A DNA stretch of 64,000 nucleotides from SZUA-38 sp965212525 (GTDB lineage Bacteria; Pseudomonadota; Gammaproteobacteria; Xanthomonadales; SZUA-38), in the NCBI GenBank assembly GCA_965212525.1, contig CBDBVC010000046.1, forward strand, positions 1-64,000, written 5' to 3'. The notes below the pieces were generated by a model, which saw only the letters and a list, made by a program, of their open reading frames with translations, was not told where the DNA came from and ran no database searches. The position numbers were made by a program, and so were the translations under genes. Below, one piece after another: positions 36,745 to 45,386 of this stretch (position 1 is its first letter; each line of letters begins with the position of its first letter).

Positions 36745-37815
36745 TCACTCGTTGTCAGGATAGGCGTAGAAGTATCCGGAGCCGATTCGTTCGGGTGCGG
36801 TCACCGTCAGATCCAGTACCTGTCCCTGACGCATGACGGTAATGTCTGTCTGCCTGCCGGGCCTGATATCAGTCAGCAGCTCCATCACATCGGACGGTGT
36901 GTCAACCTCATCACCACTGACTGACAGAATCACGTCACCGCCCTTGAGACGGGTGTCATCCAGATCCGCATGTATCACGAGTACGCCTCGCGAGGTGGAG
37001 AAGTATTCTGCCAGATCGGGGTTGAGTTGACTGAGTTCCAGGCCGGCCCATTGCCAGCCAAATCTGAATACGCCTGGAAATCGTCCGGAAGAAAACCCCT
37101 TCAGTGCATCTGTGCCCACAGGCTTGAATCGATACAGCAGATCTTCCAGCTGTTTCAGGTTCTGACCGTTATTGACGTCAAAATCAAAGCTGAAGCCTTC
37201 ACCGCCGGGTCCGAAAATTGCATCACCAGTGCTGTAACTGTAGGCAAAGGATGGCGTCAGTTCTTCGATCGTGACATTGACGCTGATCTGCTCACCATCC
37301 CGGTCCAGAGTCATGGTGTACTGATCTCCCGCCCGCATTCCATCGAGCATGCCATTGACATCGTCGATGGGGTCGGTTGATGAGACATTCTCACCATCAA
37401 TGCTCAGGATTCGATCTCCACTGGCGATACCTGCCTTGTCAGCAGGGCCGTCAGGGGTGACTGCAGCGATCCTGACGCCTGGCTCACCATCGGATTTCAT
37501 CATCACAATGCCGACCATTGGCCTGGGATCGCGTCCAAACTGGAAACGTGACAGATCACTGGTCCAGTCCTGGTTGCTGAACAGGCTGACCGGTGCCTGT
37601 CTGTCCAGTCTTTCGAGCGCCCGATTGGTGTCATTCAGCTGTTGCTGGAGTTCGGACAGCTGTTGTTTCAGTTCCCTGATCTCACGGCTGTCGTCGGCCA
37701 GAGCCGGTTGAAGCAGCAGCAATATCAGGAGTGTCGCTGTGCGCATCATGTTGTCACATAAACGGTTGATAGTGGCTGGTCTGGTGTTTGTTTTGCAATG
37801 CATGGGGTTTCTCAC
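36745..37815 (-). CDS. Periplasmic protein with two PDZ domains, third gene of an ECF sigma module
   Basis: 356 residues from a GTG overlapping the anti-sigma stop (GTGA); ATG 37749 would give a more usual signal peptide (T-L-L-I-L-L-L-L-Q-P-A-L-A). After cleavage comes a short coiled coil (E-L-K-Q-Q-L-S-E-L-Q-Q-Q-L), a PDZ domain (about 95-180: V-G-I-V, G-P-A-D-K-A-G-I, G-D-R-I-L-S-I-D-G), a Gly/Phe-rich middle and a second PDZ (about 265-345: R-L-K-G-G-D-V-I-L-S-V-S-G-D-E-V). No protease residues are visible. By position it is probably part of the sensing branch of the sigma/anti-sigma pair, a role inferred from synteny with 56203-57201. Confidence 0.8.
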   Translation of the reverse strand: MRNPMHCKTNTRPATINRLCDNMMRTATLLILLLLQPALADDSREIRELKQQLSELQQQLNDTNRALERLDRQAPVSLFSNQDWTSDLSRFQFGRDPRPMVGIVMMKSDGEPGVRIAAVTPDGPADKAGIASGDRILSIDGENVSSTDPIDDVNGMLDGMRAGDQYTMTLDRDGEQISVNVTIEELTPSFAYSYSTGDAIFGPGGEGFSFDFDVNNGQNLKQLEDLLYRFKPVGTDALKGFSSGRFPGVFRFGWQWAGLELSQLNPDLAEYFSTSRGVLVIHADLDDTRLKGGDVILSVSGDEVDTPSDVMELLTDIRPGRQTDITVMRQGQVLDLTVTAPERIGSGYFYAYPDNE

Positions 37816-38345
37816 AATTCGTATAATTCGGTGGCTGCCTGTTGCGTTGTGCTGTGTCGCACTGAAGCAGACTGTTGATACGGCAGGTATCGCGTGTAGG
37901 AATGGGCATTGATCAGTTCAAGCTGCTTGACACTGCGCTGCTGAAGCAGCTGCAACCTGAGCCGGTTGTCAGCAGTGATCTGCAATCGTGTGTCCAGCTG
38001 TCCCAGTTGCTGATTAAGGCGTCTCAATGTCACCAGCTGGTGGCCGCGGGCCACGCGCGGTCTGACATTGATCAGCTTTAGCTGTGTTTCGAGCTTGTCT
38101 GTGTACCCCTGCCAGCGGTCAACGGCCGCGGCATGAGAATCCTGTGGGCTGATGATCAGCACGGCAAGTGACAGTGCCACAGTCAGCAGTACTGAAGCAG
38201 CAGCGGCATACACAGTCCAGCGCCTGGGATGACTGACCTTGTCATGACCGAATTCCGACGCCAGCCGTGATTCGATGTCCGGCCACAGATCTCGCGGCGG
38301 TGAATCCAGGCCAGGGTGTTGGTAGTTGTTGAGCTTCGTGTTCAT
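37812..38345 (-). CDS. Putative membrane-anchored anti-sigma factor
   Basis: 177 residues: a short cytoplasmic part (about 1-45, P-P-R-D-L-W-P-D-I-E-S-R-L, resembling the start of anti-sigma domains), one membrane span (about 50-72) and a periplasmic, Leu/Gln-rich helical tail likely to form a coiled coil. There is no zinc-binding H-x-x-x-C-x-x-C motif. It begins one base after the stop of the ECF sigma gene and overlaps the PDZ gene, the arrangement expected for a sigma antagonist. A paralogous protein lies at 57201-57725. Confidence 0.72.
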   Translation of the reverse strand: MNTKLNNYQHPGLDSPPRDLWPDIESRLASEFGHDKVSHPRRWTVYAAAASVLLTVALSLAVLIISPQDSHAAAVDRWQGYTDKLETQLKLINVRPRVARGHQLVTLRRLNQQLGQLDTRLQITADNRLRLQLLQQRSVKQLELINAHSYTRYLPYQQSASVRHSTTQQAATELYEL

Positions 38346-38346
38346 T

Positions 38347-38967
38347 TCACATCTGTGCCAGTGGTTCTCGGACAGCCTGACAGCTGTCCTGTGTGTCATT
38401 GGGTGTTTCGTCGTTCAGGTGTTCCCGCATCGTCTGATGTGCCCGTAACAGGCTGGTCTTGGAAAAACTGATGCTGCGCTCGAACATGTCTGCGATTTCA
38501 CGATGGCTGAAGCCTTCGATATCAAACAGCCAGACCACAGAGCGGTGTATATCCGACAATGCCGCAAAGGCCCGGTTGAGTCTGTCCTGCTCAGTGATGC
38601 AGGATGCGTGGTCAGGTGCGTCAACCATATCAGGGTCGATCAGTGCGTTGACCGTGTCCTGATCGCAGAATACCAGCCTGTTTCGCTTGCGCAGTCGGTC
38701 AAGTGCACAGTTCGCTGCGATCCGCCTGAGCCAGCCCCAGAAGGGGGAATCATTACGAAACTGGTGATAAGAGGTAAATGCCTTGATGAAGATATCCTGA
38801 GTACAGTCCATGGCATCGGCTTCATTACCCAGCATGCGCCAGCACAGGGTGTATACCGGTTTCACGAAATGGCGATAAACCGATTCACGCGCCAGTGAAC
38901 ATCCTGTGCTCAGGCCATGATGTGTCGCTTCATCGACATTGATGTCGGACCAGACTCGGGTACTCAT
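38347..38967 (-). CDS. ECF-family RNA polymerase sigma factor
   Basis: 206 residues with region 2 (V-Y-T-L-C-W-R-M-L-G-N-E-A-D-A-M-D-C-T-Q-D-I-F-I-K, then F-W-G-W-L-R-R-I-A-A-N-C) and region 4 (D-I-E-G-F-S-H-R-E-I-A-D-M). The recognition helix region continues S-I-S-F-S-K-T-S-L-L-R-A, a phrase shared with the second ECF factor at 57715-58401 (S-F-S-K-S-I-L-F-R-A). First gene of a three-gene operon with the anti-sigma and PDZ genes. Confidence 0.9.
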   Translation of the reverse strand: MSTRVWSDINVDEATHHGLSTGCSLARESVYRHFVKPVYTLCWRMLGNEADAMDCTQDIFIKAFTSYHQFRNDSPFWGWLRRIAANCALDRLRKRNRLVFCDQDTVNALIDPDMVDAPDHASCITEQDRLNRAFAALSDIHRSVVWLFDIEGFSHREIADMFERSISFSKTSLLRAHQTMREHLNDETPNDTQDSCQAVREPLAQM

Positions 38968-39111
38968 GATCCTATGACGCCGGAATTACTCAAAAGGTCA
39001 CAGTAATTTTCAGGATTGTCTTCTGAACGGGTATGGACGGGTCAGACAGAAATGAGACTGTTGCTCAATCTGTGATGGGTGAAAGCGGCAAGGAGAGAGC
39101 TTCAGGCCAGA

Positions 39112-39564
39112 TCAGTCGCCGTTGACGACGTCAAGGCGCAATTGCTCAAGCTCCCGATCATTGATGCCGATCAGTCCGGCCACTCGGGTCACCAGATTGT
39201 CTTCCAGTGCATGCAGTTCTCCGTCGGCATAGGCGGTTGCCCACAGATCATTGATCAGTTTCAGTTTCTGCTCATGCGTGGCGTGTTCGTTGATCAGGCT
39301 GGTATAGATCCGTATCGAGACACTGCATTCAGTTTCCTCGGTGACACTCTGAATCAGCTGCCTGGTTTCATCAGCTTCGAGCTGGAATGAGGATTTGATG
39401 ATATCCGCGATGGACTGGCGCTCTTCCTGCTTGATTTCAAAATCAGCACGAACCATTTCCATCAGCAGTGCGCCGGTGGCCAGTCGCATCTGGTGCTCGA
39501 CTTCATCGGGCAGTCTGCTGGCCTTTTTTTCCAGTGTCGCGCGGATTGTTTCCCAGAGTTTCAA
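39112..39564 (-). CDS. TerB-family protein
   Basis: 150 residues, entirely helical, with the TerB pattern A-T-G-A-L-L-M-E-M-V-R-A-D-F-E-I-K-Q-E-E-R and, in the second half, A-Y-A-D-G-E-L-H-A-L-E-D-N-L, the two acidic repeats that bind metal in TerB. The family name comes from tellurite resistance, but stand-alone chromosomal members have no established function. It is cytoplasmic and appears to be a single-gene unit. Confidence 0.82.
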   Translation of the reverse strand: MKLWETIRATLEKKASRLPDEVEHQMRLATGALLMEMVRADFEIKQEERQSIADIIKSSFQLEADETRQLIQSVTEETECSVSIRIYTSLINEHATHEQKLKLINDLWATAYADGELHALEDNLVTRVAGLIGINDRELEQLRLDVVNGD

Positions 39565-39650
39565 TGTCGTGATGCCGGTCGTACGTCGAGGGCGGTAACT
39601 TAGCAGTCTGCCATCACAGGGTCAACTTGAATGGCGGTAAAGTCGCTGCA

Positions 39651-41160
39651 CTAGCGACCACGGCTCAATGCACCCAGAATGCCCCGTAACAGGGTTCGTC
39701 CAAATGATTTACCGGCCTTAGAACCCGCTTCGTTGAGCAGTTTTTCCCAGGTTGATTTGCGGCTCCGCCCCGAACGTGATCGGCTGCTGCCTGACTTCCT
39801 GCGACTGGCTGCGGCCTTTTCGCGGGCTTTTTCCCTGGCGGCTTCGGCTTCCTGCTGTTGTTCAATGCGCAGTTTGTCTTCTGCCCGACGCTCGAGCACT
39901 TCAAACGCCGAATCACGGTCCAGAGTGACGTCATAGTGGGCACCGATGGGGCTCTGCCTTGCGTACGGCCTTGCGTGTTTTCAGGTCGATGGGACCCATG
40001 CGTGATCGGGGCGGGCAGATCAGGCAGTGATCGGCCATCGAGGGTATGCCCTTGCCGTACAGGGTGGAGACCAGCGCTTCACCCACACCCATGGTCGTCA
40101 GCGTTTCCCTGATATCCAGATTGGGATTTTGCACGAATGTATCTGCAGCTGCGCGCAATACCTTCTGGTCTCTTGGTGTATAAGCGCGTAACGCGTGCTG
40201 GATCCGGTTACCAAGCTGGCCCAGCACATTATCAGGGACATCCTGCGGGTTCTGGGTAACAAAATAAATTCCGACACCCTTGGAGCGGATCAGGCGAACC
40301 ACTCGTTCAACCTGTTCCAGAAGGCTTCTGGGAGCATCAGAGAACAGCAGATGGGCCTCATCAAAGAAGAAAACGAATTCGGGCTTGTCCTGATCTCCCT
40401 TTTCGGGAAGGTCCTCAAACAGTTCGGCCAGCAGCCACAACAGGAATGTTGAATACAGTCGCGGGTTCTGTATCAGGTCACGTGCATCGAGAATATTGAT
40501 ATTGCCGCGACCACTGGCATCATGCTGCATCAGGTCCGTCAGCAGCAGTGCAGGCTCTGCAAACAGCTTGTCACCACCCGCATTCTTGAGAACCAGCAAG
40601 CGGCGCTGGATGGCACCTATCGAGGCCGTACTGACGTGCCCGTAGCTGACGGAGATCTCCTTGCGGTTCTCGCCGACAAAATTCAGCAGCGCATGCAGAT
40701 CCTTGAAATCCAGTAACAGCAGGCCTTCTTCATCGGCAACCGTGAAGGCGACATTGAGCACGCCTTCCTGGGTGTCATTGAGTTCCAGCAATCGTGACAG
40801 CAGAACAGGCCCGATTTCGCTGACCGTTGTGCGCACGGGATGACCGCTTTTCTGGTACAGATCCCAGAACACCACTGGAGAGGGCTCGTTGCTGTAGTCT
40901 TCAAGTCCAATCTTGCTGACGCGCTTTTCAATGCCCGATGACATTTCTCCGGGCACTGCCAGACCAGACAGATCACCCTTCACGTCGGCCAGGAACACCG
41001 GCACGCCCATGCGTGAAAAACCCTCGGCCAGAACCTGCAGGGTGACCGTCTTGCCGGTACCAGTGGCACCGGCAATGAGGCCATGGCGATTGGCGTACTT
41101 GCCAAGAATAATGGCCGGGTTGTCACCGGCACCGAACAAGAGCTGATTGCTTTCTGTCAT
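39651..41160 (-). CDS. HerA-like ATPase of the YjgR/DUF853 family, interrupted by a frameshift
   Basis: The joined product is about 502 residues, matching E. coli YjgR (about 500). Walker A is G-A-T-G-T-G-K-T near residue 33, Walker B F-V-F-F-F-D-E-A-H near 275, and an arginine-finger-like R-L-I-R follows. The frame breaks at CCCC (plus strand GGGG, 39948-39951); with one base removed the sequence reads P-I-G-A-H-Y-D-V-T-L-D-R-D, the family's usual continuation, then a Lys/Arg/Ser-rich linker and the conserved tail F-G-R-T-L-L-R-G-I-L-G. Function of the family is unknown; it is related to DNA-translocating HerA/FtsK ATPases. Confidence 0.85.
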
Positions 41161-41244
41161 GGTGATTTCATCTGCAGGGCTGAGAAGCGGATTATGACCA
41201 ATTCAGATCAATCCGCAAGCCCTGTGGATGACGCTGAGCGTCTG

Positions 41245-41831
41245 TCAGCGTCCGAACAGACTGCCCAGCAGTCCTCCACCCTTTTTCATCAGGTCTCCCA
41301 GGTCGACATCGCCGTCACCGTCATCATCAAGCATGCGCTCGACCAGACCAAAATTGCTGTCCTTGCGCTGCAGCTGTTCACGTTCACGACCCAGTATCGA
41401 ACCCAGATCATCGGACTTCTGCTTGTTGAATTTGCCGACGGCACCCATCACCAGCGGTCCGAATGTGGCCAGCATCTGTGTTACCTGGCCAAGATCCAGG
41501 CCAGAGCTCTTGCTCAGCTGGCGCTCGACGGCCTGCTGCTTGTTGCCGAACAGATGGCCCAGCAGGCGGTTGTCCCTGTCGGATGGGCCCTGATCGAGAA
41601 AGCTGCCGATATTGTCGAGAATAGAACCGTCGTGATCCTTTTCAATAGCACGTCTGAGGCCGTCAGACTGGTTGCCCGAGCGAGAATTTTTCATCACCTG
41701 ACCCAGTATCACCGGCAGCGCAGCTTCCATCATGCCACCTGCTGTTCCTTTCCAATTCCGAGTTTGCCGGCCAGTTTGCCCAGATCGTTGCCGCTCAGCT
41801 GACTGGTCAGCATGTCAAGAATTTCACTCAT
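41245..41831 (-). CDS. DUF937 family protein, interrupted by a frameshift
   Basis: The N-terminus (S-E-I-L-D-M-L-T-S-Q-L-S-G, then L-G-K-L-A-G-K-L-G-I-G-K-E-Q) starts at ATG 41831, which has AGGAG six bases upstream. Near 41731-41739 a one-base deletion ends this frame; the continuation M-E-A-A-L-P-V-I-L-G-Q-V follows directly in the next frame. Joined length is about 195 residues. The Gly-rich and Leu-rich sequence, ending G-G-G-L-L-G-S-L-F-G-R, is typical of DUF937, a family of unknown function. An annotator using only the longer frame would miss the true start. Confidence 0.8.
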
Positions 41832-42098
41832 GTTTTTCTCCTGCTTGGGTTGTGTCACCATTATCCATACACCCGTTTGATTTGCACGCCAGGCTCTCCG
41901 AATTCAATGGCAATCGCGGTGCTCTTTGCAATTGTTCACGTTCATGGCAAATAAAGCGGCAGGCCCGTAGCCAATTGTCCGGTTTGGCTTGCCTGAAAGA
42001 CTGCATGGAAAGGGGAAAAGGGCATCTGCATATTTCGTTGGCCAATCTGACATGTTTTGTCTATGCTGTGATCAGCTGAAACCAGGAACGACAAAGCC

Positions 42099-43673
42099 AT
42101 GACACCTGACTGCAAGCGACCGATTTCAATTCGCCCGATTGCCACACTGATCCTGCTGTCCACGTTGCTGTTTACCGGTTGTGCCACCAATCCGGTCACC
42201 GGAAAGCGTGAACTGGGGCTGGTTTCCGAGCAGCAGGAACGACAGATCGGTGAACAGAATTATGCACCCAGTATCCAGATGCAGGGCGGTGAATATATGG
42301 TCGACCGCGATCTGTCTGTGTATGTCAACAGTGTGGGTCAACGGGTTGCAGCGGAGAGTGACCGTCCGCTGGATTATGAATTTGTCGTGCTCAACAATTC
42401 AATACCCAATGCCTGGGCATTGCCAGGCGGCAAGATTGCCATAAACCGGGGGCTGCTGCTGGAAATGCAGACCGAAGCCGAACTGGCGGCGGTACTCGGG
42501 CACGAGGTTGTGCATGCAGCTGCCAGGCACGGTGCCAAGGGTGTTGAGCGGGGCATGTTGCTGCAGGGTGCCGTGCTGGCCACTGCCGTGGCTTCGCGAG
42601 ACAGCGACTACTCGCAGTATGTGGTTGGCGGTGCTGCCGTGGCAGCACAACTGGTCAATCAGCGCTATGGGCGCAAGGCCGAGCTTGAATCGGATTTCTA
42701 CGGCATGAAATACATGTCTCAAGCCGGATACAACCCGCAGGGTGCGGTAGAGCTTCAGAAAACGTTCATGAGACTTTCCGAAGGCCGGCGGCAGGACTGG
42801 CTAAGCGGTTTGTTTGCCTCGCACCCTCCATCGGAAGAGCGGGTCAATGCCAATATCGTGACAGCCGCTGAATTGCCCTCGGGAGGTGACAACGGTCGTG
42901 AGTCCTATCAGCAGGCCACGGCATATCTGCGACAGAAGAAACCGGCTTACGATGCCTTCGACAAGGCTCGCAAGGCATTGTCCGAAAACAAGCCCGATTC
43001 CTCGGAAACACTGATTCGGCAGGCTATTGATGCTGAACCTGCAGAAGCTCATTTCTTCGGCTTCAGGGGTGATCTGGCGTTCGCGCGCGAGAACTATCAG
43101 GCGGCGACCCGGCATTACACCGATGCCGTGCGTCTGAATGACAACTATTTCAAGTTCTATCTCGGCCGGGGTGAGTCCTACCGCAATCTGAATCGCATGG
43201 ATCTGGCACAGCGTGACCTTGAAAAGAGCATGGAGCTGTTACCCACGGCAGATGCCGCAACATCGCTCGGCAAGATCGCTGAAAGACAGGGCAGGGTAGA
43301 TCAGGCAATGCAGTACTTCGCATCAGCCAGCCAGTCAAAAACTCCGGCGGGTCAGTATGCCATGCGACGCATGGTGACCCTGGACCTGCCGAACAATCCT
43401 CAGAAATACCTGCATGCCTCTCGCGGTGTCGATCAGGTGGGACGTATCTACATAGAGCTGCAGAATCGAACACCGGTCAATATCGATGGTATCGAGGTGG
43501 GACTTGTTTACACCGATTCGGCCGGGCAGCAACGCTCCGAACGTCACGTTCACAACAACATGATTGCTGCAGGTCAGCGCAGCCTGATCATGTTGCAGGG
43601 GCAGCAATATGCGACGGCATTCAATACCATTCGGGTGGGAGTAATCTCAGCCCGGGTCAGTAATCGACAATAA
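42099..43673 (+). CDS. BepA-like M48 metalloprotease lipoprotein with TPR repeats
   Basis: 524 residues. A lipobox F-T-G-C places the protein on a membrane as a lipoprotein. The M48 zinc site is H-E-V-V-H (near residue 135) with the third ligand in E-L-E-S-D. The C-terminal half has tetratricopeptide-like helices (about 270-430) followed by a beta-rich extension with V-R-V-S-type strands (about 440-524). The arrangement resembles BepA/YfgC and LoiP, which monitor outer-membrane protein assembly. It converges on the MltD-like gene. Confidence 0.87.
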   Translation: MTPDCKRPISIRPIATLILLSTLLFTGCATNPVTGKRELGLVSEQQERQIGEQNYAPSIQMQGGEYMVDRDLSVYVNSVGQRVAAESDRPLDYEFVVLNNSIPNAWALPGGKIAINRGLLLEMQTEAELAAVLGHEVVHAAARHGAKGVERGMLLQGAVLATAVASRDSDYSQYVVGGAAVAAQLVNQRYGRKAELESDFYGMKYMSQAGYNPQGAVELQKTFMRLSEGRRQDWLSGLFASHPPSEERVNANIVTAAELPSGGDNGRESYQQATAYLRQKKPAYDAFDKARKALSENKPDSSETLIRQAIDAEPAEAHFFGFRGDLAFARENYQAATRHYTDAVRLNDNYFKFYLGRGESYRNLNRMDLAQRDLEKSMELLPTADAATSLGKIAERQGRVDQAMQYFASASQSKTPAGQYAMRRMVTLDLPNNPQKYLHASRGVDQVGRIYIELQNRTPVNIDGIEVGLVYTDSAGQQRSERHVHNNMIAAGQRSLIMLQGQQYATAFNTIRVGVISARVSNRQ

Positions 43674-43695
43674 GACAGTGCAGTGCAGGGACAGA

Positions 43696-43716
43696 CGTGA
43701 TCAGTGATTGATCACG
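43696..43716. terminator. Hairpin between convergent M48 protease and transglycosylase genes
   Basis: CGTGATCA and TGATCACG form an eight-base perfect stem with a five-base loop. No T-run on either strand. It lies in the 59-base gap between two convergent stop codons. Confidence 0.4.
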
Positions 43717-43732
43717 CTTGTGCTGGCATGAC

Positions 43733-45271
43733 TCAGCAATTGGGCACCTTGATGGTCTTGCCGGCCCGCAGGCTGTATCGTGGCGGAGCAATATTGTTCA
43801 TTGATGCCAGTTCCTTCATGCTGACACAACGATAGCGCCTGGCGATCGTGCTGAGCGTGTCGCCACGTCTGATCCGGTACGGAAGCAGATCGGGCTTGCC
43901 CTCGTACGCCGCAATGTGAACCGCTTCTCCGATATTTCGAATGGCTTCATCGATGATGCATTCGCTCTGATACAGCTGTGCGATAAGCGAATTGACATTG
44001 ATGGTGGTACCGGCATCGATACGATCGCCAGCCTTGATGGCAGGGTTGAGATTGCGCAGGGTCCTGAACCAGCCGTTCTCCAGTGAGCGGTTACCCAGAC
44101 ATACCGCCAGTTCTCCCAGTGATGCATCGTACTGCAGACTCAATCTGACGGGTTCGTGAGGGTGGTCTGGCCAGTCAAGCTTGTATTCGGCGGCATTGTC
44201 GAACAGCCATGCCGCGGCAAGGACATCGGGCACATAGCGCCGGGTATCCCTTGGCAGGGAATAATAGAATTCGGATGACCAGAAATCGGCCTTTCGGGTT
44301 CGCTTCTGCAGGCGCCTGAGCCGGTTTTCACCAGAATTGTAGGCCGCCAGTGTCTTCTCCAGGCTGTCATCGAGTGCAGCATACTGATCAATCAGATAGC
44401 GAGCGGCTGCATCGGCTGCCAGCGCCGGGTTCAGGCGATCATCGAAGCCATCAGTGCCAGCAAGGCCATAGCGTGAAGCGGTGGCACGCATGAACTGCAT
44501 CGGACCCGCAGCACCGGCGCCTGAATAGGAATGCACCCGTCCGCCGGATTCTGTCGCAAGTATCGCAAACAGCAGACTTTCAGGAATCCGGTATTTGTCG
44601 AATGGCGGCAGCATCTGGTTTCTCAGAAACAGGTAATTTTCATAGGTACTGACCAGATGGGGCCTGTTCCAGGTGAGCCAGTTGTTGATTGATTCCAGTA
44701 CCTGTTGCTGCGACAGGACACGCTCGGTCAGGATGATACGGTGAGTCTGTGCATTGGCGATGGTATCCGTGCTGGCGACGGCGGTGGATTCGAAATCCGA
44801 GTCATGCATCTGGCTGCCATCGGTACGCAGCGGATCGGTTTCATCGCCCTCGAACATCGGGGTTGCAGTCGAGTACAGCCGTTGCTGTGCACTGATGATG
44901 TCCTGATAGCTGGCGATGATGATGGCCTGATCGCATTCAGTCAGCAGCGTACAGCTCTGTGACAGCTCATCAAGTTGATCCAGCTGACTCGCCAGGGTAG
45001 CTACGCCCGAACCGGCATCTCCGGATTCAATCAGGTCAATCGAGGATTGAATCTCCAGTATCAGAGCGTCCAGGCTTTGCTGCCACTGATCCAGGCTCAT
45101 GTCCGGGTTTGCCGGGTCATCGGTACTGGTGCTTGTTGTACTGACGGGCCCGGATGGGCTGGTTGCCTGACTGTCTTGCTTGAGTGGCCAGCTGGAACAG
45201 CCAGCGGACAGTAACAGCAATATTGTCAAAATTGTTTTAAGAAATAGTCTTAAGTATATGAAAATATTCAC
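43733..45271 (-). CDS. mltD: MltD-like lytic transglycosylase lipoprotein with LysM domain
   Basis: 512 residues from a GTG start. The lipobox L-S-A-G-C follows a strongly hydrophobic span. Residues 220-380 form an SLT domain: catalytic Glu in A-I-L-A-T-E-S-G-G, then S-G-A-G-A-A-G-P-M-Q-F-M and A-A-Y-N-S-G-E-N-R. The C-terminus carries one clear LysM (Y-R-I-R-R-G-D-T-L-S-T-I-A) and an additional degenerate region before it. It cleaves peptidoglycan with formation of anhydromuramyl ends, in the periplasm. The upstream 60 bases are strikingly AT-rich compared with the rest of the window. Confidence 0.87.
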   Translation of the reverse strand: MNIFIYLRLFLKTILTILLLLSAGCSSWPLKQDSQATSPSGPVSTTSTSTDDPANPDMSLDQWQQSLDALILEIQSSIDLIESGDAGSGVATLASQLDQLDELSQSCTLLTECDQAIIIASYQDIISAQQRLYSTATPMFEGDETDPLRTDGSQMHDSDFESTAVASTDTIANAQTHRIILTERVLSQQQVLESINNWLTWNRPHLVSTYENYLFLRNQMLPPFDKYRIPESLLFAILATESGGRVHSYSGAGAAGPMQFMRATASRYGLAGTDGFDDRLNPALAADAAARYLIDQYAALDDSLEKTLAAYNSGENRLRRLQKRTRKADFWSSEFYYSLPRDTRRYVPDVLAAAWLFDNAAEYKLDWPDHPHEPVRLSLQYDASLGELAVCLGNRSLENGWFRTLRNLNPAIKAGDRIDAGTTINVNSLIAQLYQSECIIDEAIRNIGEAVHIAAYEGKPDLLPYRIRRGDTLSTIARRYRCVSMKELASMNNIAPPRYSLRAGKTIKVPNC

Positions 45272-45386
45272 AATAATATTTGAAATAGTGCGGATGTCGA
45301 GTAGTTGCAGTTTGGCAATCTAGCGCAGTGACCATAAGCTGTCCAGTGTCACAGGTTGATTCCAGGGTAATGCAGAGTGAAGCAGC

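Noticed and set aside
36745..38967. RseA/RseB/DegS-type sigmaE locus
   Set aside because: The antagonist lacks RseA features and the PDZ protein has no protease triad, so only a general ECF module can be claimed.
39651..39899. Separate small basic protein downstream of the HerA-like ATPase
   Set aside because: Its sequence is the normal C-terminal end of the YjgR family, cut off only by a one-base shift.
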